NCBI RefSeq assembly: GCF_900103975.1
Contig: NZ_FNIR01000003.1
Coordinates: 310,001 to 374,000 of the forward strand
Length of the DNA stretch: 64,000 nt
Direction: 5' to 3'
Source of the DNA: Klenkia soli
Lineage (GTDB): Bacteria > Actinomycetota > Actinomycetes > Mycobacteriales > Geodermatophilaceae
Below the pieces are notes generated by a model, which saw only the letters and a program-made list of their open reading frames with translations, was not told where the DNA came from and ran no database searches. The translations under genes and the position numbers were made by a program. Each line of letters begins with the position of its first letter. The first letter of the stretch is position 1. Of the stretch, positions 26,189 through 34,436 are shown piece by piece.

Positions 26189-27294
26189 CGGGTCGGCGCC
26201 CCGGCGGTTGCCTGCAGCTGGGGGGTGTTGATGTTGTCGGCCACTGCGTCGGCGAACTGGTCGGTGGTGGCCTGACCACCCAGGTCGCGGGTGCGTGCGC
26301 CGGGGTCGGCGATGGTCGCGTCCACCGCAGCCTCGATGGCGCGGGCGGCCTCGCCGAAGGCGGCCTGTCCGGTGCGGGTGCCCCACCAGGACAGCAGCAG
26401 CGCCGAGGACAGGATAAGGCTGGTCGGGTTGGCCACCCCCCGGCCGGCGATGTCGGGTGCCGATCCGTGGGCCGCGTTGGCCGCGGCGTGGTCGTCACCG
26501 ACGTTCAGCGCTCCGGCCAGGCCCAGGCCCCCGGCCAGTGCTGCGGCCTCGTTGGACAGGATGTCGCCGAACATGTTGGTGGTCAGCAGGACATCGAAGC
26601 GGTCCGGGCGCAGGTACAGGTCGGCAGCCATGGCATCGACGTCGATCTCGCGCCAGGTCACGTCGGGGTAGTCGGCGGCGACCTCGGCGACAGCGGCCAT
26701 GAACAGTCCGTCGGTGACCTGCAGGACGTGCCGCTTGCCTACCACGGTGACGTGGTTGCGACGCTGGCGTGCCTGCTCGAAGGCCACCCGGGCGATGCGC
26801 CGGGAGGCCGAGGTGGTGATCAGTCGCAGCGACATCGCAGTGTCGGGGGTGGGCCGGAACTCCCCGTAGCCCTCGAACAGGCTGCGGTCGGCGTAGAAGC
26901 CCTGGGTGTTCTCGCGCACGACCAGCACGTCGAGGCCCTCCCTGCTCAACGGGACCCCCGCGCGGTGGCGGGAGGGGCGCAGGTTGGCGTAGAGGTCCAG
27001 CCGCTTGCGGATGGTGCCGGGGATGTTGATCCCGCCCTCGCTGACCGGCGGGTAGGCGGTCATGCCGCCGGGGCCCAGGATGACACCGTCGGCGGCCAGG
27101 CAGGCGGCCACTGCGCTGTCGGGCAGGGTCGTGCCGCTGGTGGTCAGCGTGGCGACGCCGACCTGGTGGACGTCGAAGTCCAGGCCCAATCCGAACGCGG
27201 CGTCGGCGCGAGTGAGCACGGCCTGAGTGGCCCCGCTGATCTCTGGGCCGATGTCGTCGCCGGGCAAGAGGGCGATCTTCATGCCGTGCACCAT
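26185..27294 (-). CDS. isocitrate/isopropylmalate dehydrogenase-family enzyme
   Basis: This roughly 369-residue protein belongs to the beta-decarboxylating 2-hydroxyacid dehydrogenases: IALLPGDDIGPEISGA, LDLYANLRPSRHR, VVRENTQGFYADRS, VTVVGKRHVLQVTDGLF, DVLLTTNMFGDILSNEAAALAGGLG and HGSAPDIAGRGVANPT. The substrate loop differs from LeuB and Icd and resembles tartrate/D-malate dehydrogenases, so it may oxidise the hydroxyacid entering this pathway. ATG 27294 is used; ATG 27282 is an alternative. It is first in the minus-strand operon, behind two GGTATACC operators. Confidence 0.87.
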   Translation of the reverse strand: MVHGMKIALLPGDDIGPEISGATQAVLTRADAAFGLGLDFDVHQVGVATLTTSGTTLPDSAVAACLAADGVILGPGGMTAYPPVSEGGINIPGTIRKRLDLYANLRPSRHRAGVPLSREGLDVLVVRENTQGFYADRSLFEGYGEFRPTPDTAMSLRLITTSASRRIARVAFEQARQRRNHVTVVGKRHVLQVTDGLFMAAVAEVAADYPDVTWREIDVDAMAADLYLRPDRFDVLLTTNMFGDILSNEAAALAGGLGLAGALNVGDDHAAANAAHGSAPDIAGRGVANPTSLILSSALLLSWWGTRTGQAAFGEAARAIEAAVDATIADPGARTRDLGGQATTDQFADAVADNINTPQLQATAGAPTR

Positions 27295-27358
27295 CGTGGG
27301 TCCGCCGTTCGCGTCGGGAGGCCTCACCTCTACTGGATGAGCACGCTCCATCTGTATG

Positions 27359-27377
27359 GGTATACCAAAGGTATACC
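27359..27377. promoter_or_regulatory. double GGTATACC operator upstream of catabolic operon
   Basis: Two perfect GGTATACC palindromes (27359-27366 and 27370-27377), 11 bases start to start, lie between the dehydrogenase gene and the GntR gene. A CATACA -10-like element on the minus strand (27353-27358) abuts them. The same core occurs in the GntR/transporter promoter at 28146-28159, so this is very likely the GntR binding site. Confidence 0.7.
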
Positions 27378-27418
27378 GGATAGGAGTTGGGCACACCACT
27401 CCCAGGGCGGGCGGGGCA

Positions 27419-28123
27419 CTACTGGACGAGAAGTTCGGTGTTGCTGTCCAGCAGTCGTCGGAAGATGGAGCTCGCGACGTGCTGGAGGTGCTCGACCATC
27501 GCAGCGGCGGCCTCCTCGGCCTGGCCGTCAAGCACGGCCTGGCACATGCGGATGTGTTCCCCGATGGACTCCTGCAGCCGTGAGGTGTCGGCATGGGCGA
27601 TGTGCCGCAGTCGGGCGCTGTGTGGGCGCAGCTCGAGGATGGACCGGCTGAGGTACTCGTTCGGTGCATGGTCGGCCAGCAGGGCATCGAACTGCCCGGT
27701 GGCGGCTGTAAAAGCCTCTTGGAACGCCGGCGAGTACTCCTGGCCCTTCAGGCGGCCGAAAGTGCTCAGCAGTGTTTCGATGGCCTGTCGCAGGTCCCCG
27801 GCTCCGACCTCGCGGGTGGCCACCATGCTGATGGCCACCGGCTCCAGGACCTGCCGGAACTCGAACAGCTGCCGCGCACTGCGCAGGGAGATCCGCGAGA
27901 CCATCGGTGCCCGGCGCGGTTCCAGGTCGATGAGCCCTTCTGCGGCCAGCCGTCGTACTGCCTCGCGCACCGGGGTGCGCGAGGCGCCGGTGTAGGCGAC
28001 CAGTTCGGTCTCGGGCAGCGTGCGCCCGGGGGCGAGCACTCCGGACACGATCTCTGCACGCAGCTGGACGTAGACCTGGTCGGCCTTGCCCAGGCGAGCA
28101 CCGTCGGTCACAACAACCGTCAT
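27419..28123 (-). CDS. GntR-family (FCD type) regulator
   Basis: This 234-residue regulator has an N-terminal winged helix (about 12-78: VYVQLRAEIVSGVLAPGRTLPETELVAYTGASRTPVREAVRRLAAEGLIDL) and a C-terminal all-helical FCD ligand domain with metal-ligand histidines in the RLRHIAHAD and IGEHIRMC regions. It sits between the two arms of the sugar-acid catabolic cluster and is divergent from the transporter. Palindromes of the GTATAC type on both sides suggest it represses both arms and itself until a pathway acid is bound. Confidence 0.92.
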   Translation of the reverse strand: MTVVVTDGARLGKADQVYVQLRAEIVSGVLAPGRTLPETELVAYTGASRTPVREAVRRLAAEGLIDLEPRRAPMVSRISLRSARQLFEFRQVLEPVAISMVATREVGAGDLRQAIETLLSTFGRLKGQEYSPAFQEAFTAATGQFDALLADHAPNEYLSRSILELRPHSARLRHIAHADTSRLQESIGEHIRMCQAVLDGQAEEAAAAMVEHLQHVASSIFRRLLDSNTELLVQ

Positions 28124-28139
28124 GGCCGGATCCTAATGG

Positions 28140-28168
28140 TTGCCAACAGGTATACCTGTCTGCATACT
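28140..28168 (+). promoter_or_regulatory. transporter promoter with operator in the spacer
   Basis: TTGCCA (28140-28145) and CATACT (28163-28168), 17 bases apart, make a reasonable -35/-10 pair. The palindrome ACAGGTATACCTGT (28146-28159) fills the spacer. A repressor there would block RNA polymerase directly. The core GGTATACC matches the double operator at 27359-27377. Confidence 0.65.
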
Positions 28169-28211
28169 CACCCGGACCAGTGAGGCAGACCACTCCCCTG
28201 AGAGGGCAACG

Positions 28212-29696
28212 ATGCTCGTATTCCTAGGCTTCGCGATGATCGCGGTGTTCCTGTACTTGGTGATGGCCAAGAAGGTCACCCCCATCGCCACGCTGATCCT
28301 GGTACCAGTGGTGTTCGGGATCGTGGCCGGCGCCGGCCTGAGCATCAGCGACATGGTGGTGGAATCGCTGCTGAACCTGGCCCCGACTGCTGGGCTGCTG
28401 TTCTTCGCGATCATCTTCTTCGGCACCATGATTGACGTCGGCCTGTTCGATCCGCTGATTCGGCTCATCCTCAAGTCGGTGGGCAACAGCCCCACCAAGC
28501 TGGTGATGGGCACCGCGCTGCTGACCACCATCGTCAGCCTCGACGGCGACGGGTCGACGACGTTCATCATCGTGACCTCGGCGTTCCTGCCGCTCTACCT
28601 GCGGCTGGGCATGAGCCCGGTGACCCTGACCGTCATCGCGGCCATGAGCAACGGCGTGCTCAACACCGTGCCCTGGGGCGGTTCTACCTCCCGGGCCTCG
28701 GCCGCGCTCAACGTCTCCCCCATCGACATCTTCGTGCCGATGATCCCCTCGATCGTCGCCGGCCTGGCCACGGTCATGGTGCTGGCCTTCTTCCTGGGCC
28801 GACGTGAGTCACGACGTCTGGGTCAGCTGGAGCTCACCGACTCCTCCCCCGGCCTGCTGCGCCGTGCCCGGGCTGACAGCAACGAGGACACCAACGGCGG
28901 CGTGACCGTCGGCGCCCCGGTCGGCGGCGGCGATGCCACCGGTGGCGCCACTGCCGGCAGCCCCGCCGGCGGCGGCACCCGCGAAGCCCGGGTTCCCCAG
29001 GGCTCCTCAGTGGTCATCACCAACGACTTCGCCGCCCCGGTGTCCGAGGACGGTCAACACCTCATCGACCGGCCCAACGCCCGCCCCAAGCTGATCTGGA
29101 TCAACCTGGTGCTCACCCTGGCCGTGATGACGATCCTCGTGGTCGACATCATCGAGCCGGTCCTGATCTTCATGGTCGCCGCCGCCACGGCGCTGGTGCT
29201 GAACTTCCCGAAGGTCCAGGAGCAGTCCGCCCAGATCAAGGCGCACGCCAGCTCGGTCATCTCCGTGGTCGGCATGGTCTTCGCCGCCTCGGTGCTCACC
29301 GGCGTGCTGTCAGGCACCGGCATGGTCGATGCGATGGCCAACTGGCTCGTCGACATCATCCCCGCCGCGCTCGGGCCCTACCTGCCCATCATCGCCGGCG
29401 TCCTGAGCATCCCGCTGACGTTCATCATGACCAACGACGCGTTCTACTTCGGGGTCCTGCCGATCTTGTCCCAGACCGCGGAGTTCTACGGCATCGCGCC
29501 CGTGGAGATGGCCCGGGCCTCCCTGGTCGGGCAGTCCCTGCACCAGTCCAGCCCGCTGGTGGCCTCCTTCCTGCTGCTCATCGGCCTGGCCAACGTCAGC
29601 CTGGGTGACCACTTCAAGAAGGTGATCTGGCGCGGCACGATCGTGGCGCTGGTGATGCTCGCCGTCGGCACGCTGTTCGCCTACCCCTTCGGCTGA
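28212..29696 (+). CDS. CitMHS-family carboxylate transporter
   Basis: This 494-residue transporter has about 12 membrane segments and CitMHS features such as VSLDGDGSTTFIIVTSAFLPLYLRLG, NTVPWGGSTSRASAAL and MTNDAFYFGVLPI. CitMHS proteins import citrate-metal complexes or related hydroxycarboxylates with protons. An unusual glycine-rich low-complexity segment of about 60 residues (within 205-290) expands the central cytoplasmic loop. ATG 28212 follows the GntR-controlled promoter. It is probably the uptake system for the acid degraded by this cluster. Confidence 0.92.
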   Translation: MLVFLGFAMIAVFLYLVMAKKVTPIATLILVPVVFGIVAGAGLSISDMVVESLLNLAPTAGLLFFAIIFFGTMIDVGLFDPLIRLILKSVGNSPTKLVMGTALLTTIVSLDGDGSTTFIIVTSAFLPLYLRLGMSPVTLTVIAAMSNGVLNTVPWGGSTSRASAALNVSPIDIFVPMIPSIVAGLATVMVLAFFLGRRESRRLGQLELTDSSPGLLRRARADSNEDTNGGVTVGAPVGGGDATGGATAGSPAGGGTREARVPQGSSVVITNDFAAPVSEDGQHLIDRPNARPKLIWINLVLTLAVMTILVVDIIEPVLIFMVAAATALVLNFPKVQEQSAQIKAHASSVISVVGMVFAASVLTGVLSGTGMVDAMANWLVDIIPAALGPYLPIIAGVLSIPLTFIMTNDAFYFGVLPILSQTAEFYGIAPVEMARASLVGQSLHQSSPLVASFLLLIGLANVSLGDHFKKVIWRGTIVALVMLAVGTLFAYPFG

Positions 29697-29701
29697 CCAC
29701 T

Positions 29702-29769
29702 CAGCCGGCGCTCCTGCGCCGGCTGGGTGCTGCCCCTGCCGGCCGCCTGCCCACCGCAGGCGGCCGGCA
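29702..29769. terminator. two tandem strong hairpins after the transporter gene
   Basis: CAGCCGGCGC/GCGCCGGCTG (29702-29725, 4-base loop) and TGCCGGCCGCCTGC/GCAGGCGGCCGGCA (29737-29769, 5-base loop) are perfect stems of 10 and 14 bp. Neither is followed by a T-run. They may terminate part of the transcription or protect the transporter mRNA 3' end, lowering expression of the enzymes downstream. Confidence 0.55.
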
Positions 29770-29790
29770 CTACGACTCTCTGGAGACACC

Positions 29791-30102
29791 ATGTTCAGCC
29801 TGATCGTGCACCTGCACGTCGACCCCGCCGGCCGCGAGGAGTTCCTGGCCGCGATCACCGTCAACGCACAGGCCTCGGTCCGCGACGAGCCCGGCTGCCA
29901 GCGCTTCGATGTCTGCTCCGTCGACGGTGACCCCGACCGGTTCGTCCTCTACGAGCTCTACGACGACGCCGAGGCCTTCGCCGCCCACAAAGCCGCCCCG
30001 CACTTCGCCGACTGGCGCGCGGTGGCCTCCCGCGTCGTGCTCGAGCAGAACAACACCCCCGGCCAGCTGCTGGCCACCAACACTTCGGAGGTCACCGCGT
30101 GA
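29791..30102 (+). CDS. LsrG-like antibiotic-biosynthesis-monooxygenase fold protein 2
   Basis: This 103-residue paralogue of the 23198-23548 protein has FSLIVHLHVDPAGREEFLAAI, NAQASVRDEPGCQRFDV, FVLYELYDDAEAF and HKAAPHFADW, again closest in pattern to LsrG. The two copies sit in opposite arms of the same cluster, suggesting paired or hetero-oligomeric function, or two related substrates. It overlaps the cupin gene by GTGA. Confidence 0.85.
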   Translation: MFSLIVHLHVDPAGREEFLAAITVNAQASVRDEPGCQRFDVCSVDGDPDRFVLYELYDDAEAFAAHKAAPHFADWRAVASRVVLEQNNTPGQLLATNTSEVTA

Positions 30103-30563
30103 GCACCCCCACCACCCCCGGCGCGCAGCCCACCAACCCCTGCCTGGTCCTGCGCCCGCAGGAGATCAACCGCTTCGACCGCGGCAACGGCGTGGTCACC
30201 CTGCCCTTCGTCGGCAAGTGGAACACCCCGGCGAACGAGACCAACCGCGTCACCACCGGCATGACCGTCTTCTCCCCAGGCACCGGTATCCCTTTGCACT
30301 CCCACAACGTCGAGGAGACCGTCCTGGTCTTCGAAGGCGAGGCCACCGCCGTCATCGGCGACGAGGAGTTCGAGCTCACCGCCGGGCAGGCCACCTGGGT
30401 GCCCGCCGGCATCCCGCACTGTTTCCGCAACCGCGGCACCGACACCATGACCATCTACTGGGTGTACGGCGGACGCGACATCACCCGCACCGTCACCGCC
30501 ACCGGCGAGACCTTCACCCACCTGTCCGAGTCCGACCGCGGCGCCACCCCCGCCGCCAGCTGA
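30099..30563 (+). CDS. cupin-domain protein
   Basis: This 154-residue single-domain cupin has the two conserved motifs: GTGIPLHSHNVEETVLVFEGEATAV (metal-ligand His, His, Glu) and ITLTAGQ-like AGQATWVPAGIPHCFRN with the last His. It may be a metal-dependent isomerase, epimerase or dioxygenase acting on the sugar acid. The GTG start overlaps the LsrG-like gene stop. The 91 bases to the next gene contain a good ribosome site (AAGGAG) but no clear terminator. Confidence 0.85.
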   Translation: MSTPTTPGAQPTNPCLVLRPQEINRFDRGNGVVTLPFVGKWNTPANETNRVTTGMTVFSPGTGIPLHSHNVEETVLVFEGEATAVIGDEEFELTAGQATWVPAGIPHCFRNRGTDTMTIYWVYGGRDITRTVTATGETFTHLSESDRGATPAAS

Positions 30564-30654
30564 CCTGCCGGTCACCGGTCACCACGGTGACCCACCCGCC
30601 CCGACGCCGCCACCGGCCCGGCGCCGACGAACCCAGCCCCAAGGAGCGCACCCC

Positions 30655-32067
30655 GTGACCACGGTCGTCACCATCAACCCCGCCACCGGCGAGGAACTCA
30701 ACCGCTACCCCACCCACGACGACGCCGAGATCGAAGCCATCCTCGACCAGGCCGTCACCGCCCAGCGTCAGTGGGCCGCGCTGTCCCTGGCCGAGCGGGC
30801 CACCGTGCTGCGCCAGACCGCGCAGCTGCTGCGCGCCGACAGCGCCGACCTGGCCCGGCTGATCACCCGGGAGATGGGCAAGCCGCTGGCCGAGGCCACC
30901 GCCGAGGTCGAGAAGTGCGCGACCGCCTGCGACTACTACGCCGACAACTCCGACCGCATCCTCGCCGACGAGCCGGTGGCCACCTCTGCTGACCGCAGCT
31001 GGATCAGCTATGAGCCCATCGGCGTGGTGCTGGCCGTCATGCCGTGGAACTTTCCGCTGTGGCAGGTGCTGCGCTTCGCCGCCCCCGCCCTGATGGCCGG
31101 CAACGCGGCACTGCTCAAGCACTCACCCAACACCACCGGCTCCGCGCTGGCCGTGCAAGACATCCTGGACCGCGCCGGGGTCCCAGCCGGCCTGTTCACC
31201 GCCCTGGTCATCGCCGAGCCCGACGTCCCCGCCGTCACCTCCCGGCTGATCGCCGACCCGCGCATCGGCGCGGTCACCGTCACTGGCAGCGAGCGCGCCG
31301 GCACCGCCGTCGGCGCAGCCGCCGGCCGCGCGGTGAAGAAGTCGGTGCTCGAACTGGGCGGCAGCGACCCCTTCGTCGTACTCCCTGACGCCGACGTGCC
31401 CGCGGTCGTGGCGATGGCGGTCAAGGCCCGGTACCTCAACGGCGGCCAGTCCTGCATCTCGGCCAAGCGGTTCATCGTCGACGCCTCCATCGCCGACACC
31501 TTCACCGCCCAGCTCGTCACCGCCGTGGAAGCCCTCGTCGTCGGCGACCCCGAGGCGCCAGGCACCGAGGTCGGCCCGATGGCCCGCGCCGACCTCGTCG
31601 ACGGGCTGCACGCCCAGGTCGAGGCCTCCGTCGCCGCCGGCGCCACCCTGGCAACCGGCGGCAAGCCCCTGGGCGGCGCGGGCAACTTCTACGCCCCCAC
31701 CGTGCTCACCGACATCACCCCCGGCATGCCCGCCTACGACGAGGAGATCTTCGGCCCCGCCGCCGCGGTCATCGTCGTCGACGGCGACGACGACGCCGTC
31801 CGGGTCGCCAACGACACCCGCTTCGGCCTGGGTGCCAGCGTGTGGACCGCCGACCCTGACCGGGGCCTGGCCGTCGCCCGCCGGATCCGCTCGGGTGCGG
31901 TGTTCATCAACGCCGTGGTCGCCTCCGACGTGCGGATGCCCTTCGGTGGGACCGGAGTCTCCGGCTACGGCCGGGAGCTGGCCGCCGCCGGCATGCGCGA
32001 GTTCGTCAACACCCGCACCTACTGGCTACTCGACGAGCCCGCCAGCACCGCCCCGGTCTCGGAGTGA
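30655..32067 (+). CDS. NAD(P)-dependent aldehyde dehydrogenase (succinate-semialdehyde type)
   Basis: This 470-residue ALDH has VLAVMPWNFPLWQVLRFAAPALMAGN, the general base Glu in VLELGGSDPFVVLPDAD, the nucleophile Cys in NGGQSCISAKRF and the C-terminal MPFGGTGVSGYGRE. It is closest to the YneI/GabD group of semialdehyde dehydrogenases. In this pathway it would oxidise an aldehyde intermediate. GTG 30655 is preceded by AAGGAGCGCACC. Its stop overlaps the next gene start as GTGA. Confidence 0.93.
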   Translation: MTTVVTINPATGEELNRYPTHDDAEIEAILDQAVTAQRQWAALSLAERATVLRQTAQLLRADSADLARLITREMGKPLAEATAEVEKCATACDYYADNSDRILADEPVATSADRSWISYEPIGVVLAVMPWNFPLWQVLRFAAPALMAGNAALLKHSPNTTGSALAVQDILDRAGVPAGLFTALVIAEPDVPAVTSRLIADPRIGAVTVTGSERAGTAVGAAAGRAVKKSVLELGGSDPFVVLPDADVPAVVAMAVKARYLNGGQSCISAKRFIVDASIADTFTAQLVTAVEALVVGDPEAPGTEVGPMARADLVDGLHAQVEASVAAGATLATGGKPLGGAGNFYAPTVLTDITPGMPAYDEEIFGPAAAVIVVDGDDDAVRVANDTRFGLGASVWTADPDRGLAVARRIRSGAVFINAVVASDVRMPFGGTGVSGYGRELAAAGMREFVNTRTYWLLDEPASTAPVSE

Positions 32068-33161
32068 CCGCCATGACCACCACCCAGAACACCCCCGCCG
32101 GCACCGCGGCTACTGACCGCATCGACCGCAGCGAGCTGGTCGACTTCGCCGCCGGCATACTCACCGCCCTCGACGTCCCCGACGCCGACGCCCACCTGGT
32201 CGCCGACAGCCTCGTGCAGGCCGACCTATGGGGGCACTCCTCCCACGGCCTGCTGCGGCTGCCCTGGTACGCCGCCCGGCTGCGCAGCGGCGCCATGACC
32301 GCCGCCACCGCCCCCGAGACCGTCGCCGATACCGGTGCGCTGGTCGTCCTGGACGGCCATCACGGCATTGGACAGGTGCTCACCGACCGCGCTCGCACTC
32401 TCGCCGTTCAGCGGGCCCGCGCCCACGGCGTCGGCATGGTCGGGATCCGCAACTCCAACCACTTCGGCACGGCCATGTACTTCACCCGTGCCGCCGCCGC
32501 CGAGGGCTGCGTGGCGATGCTGACCACCAACGCCAGCCCCGCGATGGCCCCCTGGGGTGGCAACCAGAAGATCCTGGGCACCAACCCGTGGTCCATCGCT
32601 GCACCGGCCCCCGACGGCAAGGTCGTCGCCGTCGACATCGCCAACACCGCGGTGGCCCGCGGGAAGATTTACCTGGCCAAGAACCGCGGCGAGACCATCC
32701 CCGACACCTGGGCGCTCAGCCCCGACGGCGCCCCCACCACCGACCCCGCCGAGGGCGTGCTCGGGGTCATCCTGCCGATGGCCGGGCACAAGGGCTACGC
32801 CATCACCTTCATGATGGACGTCATCTCCGGCGCCCTCACCGGCAGCGGCGTCGGCACCCAGGTGCACGGGCCCTACGAAGCCGACCAGCACAGCAACTGT
32901 GGGCACCTGTTCCTGGCCGTCGACCCCGCCGCCTTCGGCGACGTCGCCGGCTACCACGCCCGCGTCGGGGAGCTCATCAACCAGGTCAAGGACGTCCCGC
33001 TGGCCCAGGGCTACGACGAGGTCTTCTACCCCGGTGAGCTCGAGGACCGCACCGAGGCCACCAACCTCGCCGCCGGCGGGGTGGCCCTCACCGCCCAGAC
33101 CCGCCAGGAGCTGCAGCAGCTCGCCACCCAGCTCGGTCTGCCGACCGGCGTCAGCGGCTAA
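32064..33161 (+). CDS. malate/L-lactate dehydrogenase (Ldh_2) family protein
   Basis: This 365-residue NAD(P)-dependent 2-hydroxyacid dehydrogenase of the non-Rossmann Ldh_2 family has DLWGHSSHGLLRLPWY, VGIRNSNHFGTAMYFTRAA, NPWSIAAPAP and MAGHKGYAITFMMDVISGALTGSG. Relatives act on malate, sulfolactate, ureidoglycolate or 2,3-diketogulonate. GTG 32064 overlaps the ALDH stop; ATG 32073 in frame is an alternative. It is last in the plus-strand arm of the catabolic cluster and is followed by the 47-bp island repeat and a strong hairpin. Confidence 0.92.
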   Translation: MTAMTTTQNTPAGTAATDRIDRSELVDFAAGILTALDVPDADAHLVADSLVQADLWGHSSHGLLRLPWYAARLRSGAMTAATAPETVADTGALVVLDGHHGIGQVLTDRARTLAVQRARAHGVGMVGIRNSNHFGTAMYFTRAAAAEGCVAMLTTNASPAMAPWGGNQKILGTNPWSIAAPAPDGKVVAVDIANTAVARGKIYLAKNRGETIPDTWALSPDGAPTTDPAEGVLGVILPMAGHKGYAITFMMDVISGALTGSGVGTQVHGPYEADQHSNCGHLFLAVDPAAFGDVAGYHARVGELINQVKDVPLAQGYDEVFYPGELEDRTEATNLAAGGVALTAQTRQELQQLATQLGLPTGVSG

Positions 33162-33242
33162 GCGTCTCGCGCCGGGGCCTCACACAAGAGTTTGCTGCAT
33201 CCAACGGTTCCAGTCTCGTTCCACGTCGACGTTGTGGTCCGA

Positions 33243-33289
33243 GTTGTGAGCCAAATTTTGCAGGACCGCAAACGGGGGTTTGTGAGCCG
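33243..33289. repeat. 47-bp dispersed island repeat, copy 1
   Basis: It begins GTTGTGAGCCAAATTTTGC and ends GGGGGTTTGTGAGCCG, with the core CAGGACCGCAAACG. It matches copy 2 (41342-41388) at 37 of 47 positions and shares TTCCAGTCTCG-like flank upstream. It starts 82 bases after the Ldh_2 stop. Copies 2 and 3 also follow the ends of transcription units. Confidence 0.7.
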
Positions 33290-33308
33290 ACGGGGACCAC
33301 GTGGGTCC

Positions 33309-33344
33309 ACCGCGGCCGCGGACCCATGGGTCGGCGGCCGCGGT
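33309..33344. terminator. bidirectional hairpin between Ldh_2 and AKR genes
   Basis: ACCGCGGCCGC at 33309-33319 pairs with GCGGCCGCGGT at 33334-33344, enclosing the palindrome GACCCATGGGTC. It lies between convergent gene ends (33161 plus strand, 33349 minus strand), so it fits a shared terminator. There is no T-run. Confidence 0.6.
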
Positions 33345-33348
33345 CCCC

Positions 33349-34404
33349 TCAGAACAACTCGCCGATGGCCTGATCGCTGGAGTCCAGGTAGCGCTCGCGC
33401 TGCTTGGTGCCGAACGGCCCGTACGGGTAGTCGTTCGGGGTGGGGGCGCTGACCTCGTCGAGACGGGCGGTTTCCTCAGCACTCAGTGTCAGGTCACCGG
33501 CGACGAGGTTCTGCTCGAGCTGGTGCAGCGTGCGGGCACCGATGATCGGGGCGGTCACGCCGGGCCGGTTGGTCACCCAGCTGTAGGCGACCTGGCCCGA
33601 GGTGACGTCGTGTGCCGCAGCGACCTCCCGGACGACGTCCAGGGTGGCCCAGTTCTGGTCCTTGGCGGCGAGGTCACTGAAGATGTGCTCGTTCATCGGG
33701 TTGCCGGCCCCGGCGCGGGTGTCGGTTCCGGCCTGCTCGCCCTTGCGGTACTTGCCGCTGAGGAACCCCGACGCCAGCGGGGACCAGGGCAGAAGGCCCA
33801 GGCCGTTGTGCAGCGCAGCCGGCACGATCTCGTACTCGATCTCACGTGAGACCAGGCTGTACTGCGGCTGCAGCGTCACCGGCACCGCCAGGCCCAGGGC
33901 GCGGGCGGTGCTGACGGCGAGCTGCACCTGCCATCCGGTGAAGTTCGACAACCCGACGTGGAGCACCTTGCCGGCGCGCACGGCGTCGTACAGGGCCCGC
34001 AGGGTCACCTCGATCGGGGTGAGCGCATCCCAGCCGTGCAGCTGGTAGAGGTCGACGGTGTCCCTGCCGAGTCGGCGGAGCGAGGCGTCCAACGCGCGGG
34101 TCAGGTTGCGCCGCGAGGTGCCGGCCTCGTTGGTGTCCGGCCCGGTGCCGAAACGGGCCTTGGTGGCCAGCACGACGCGGTCGGTGACCTCGGCGGGGCG
34201 GCTGGCGAACCAGCGGCCCAGCAGCTCCTCCGACGTCCCGGCACCGTAGACGTTGGCGGTGTCGACCAGGTTGCCCTCGGCCTCGACGAACCGGTCGAGG
34301 ATCGCGAAGGCCTCGGCCTCATCGGTCTCGGTGCCGAAGCCCATGGTCCCCAGGGCGAGGTTCGAGACGGCGATGCCGGTCCCGGGCAGCAGGCGGTACT
34401 GCAT
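33349..34404 (-). CDS. aldo/keto reductase 1
   Basis: This 351-residue NADPH-type TIM-barrel reductase has the tetrad Asp and Tyr in NLVDTANVYGAGTSEELLG, Lys in VLATKARFG, the family segment VDLYQLHGWDALTPIE, and GLSNFTGWQ. ATG 34404 has AAGGAG 7 bases upstream. It lies 32 bases behind the SDR gene on the same strand, so the two probably share the MmyB-type operator at 35295-35312. The substrate is unknown. Confidence 0.93.
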   Translation of the reverse strand: MQYRLLPGTGIAVSNLALGTMGFGTETDEAEAFAILDRFVEAEGNLVDTANVYGAGTSEELLGRWFASRPAEVTDRVVLATKARFGTGPDTNEAGTSRRNLTRALDASLRRLGRDTVDLYQLHGWDALTPIEVTLRALYDAVRAGKVLHVGLSNFTGWQVQLAVSTARALGLAVPVTLQPQYSLVSREIEYEIVPAALHNGLGLLPWSPLASGFLSGKYRKGEQAGTDTRAGAGNPMNEHIFSDLAAKDQNWATLDVVREVAAAHDVTSGQVAYSWVTNRPGVTAPIIGARTLHQLEQNLVAGDLTLSAEETARLDEVSAPTPNDYPYGPFGTKQRERYLDSSDQAIGELF

Positions 34405-34436
34405 GGTGGAGCTCCTTGTTGGTAGGTCGTGGGGGG

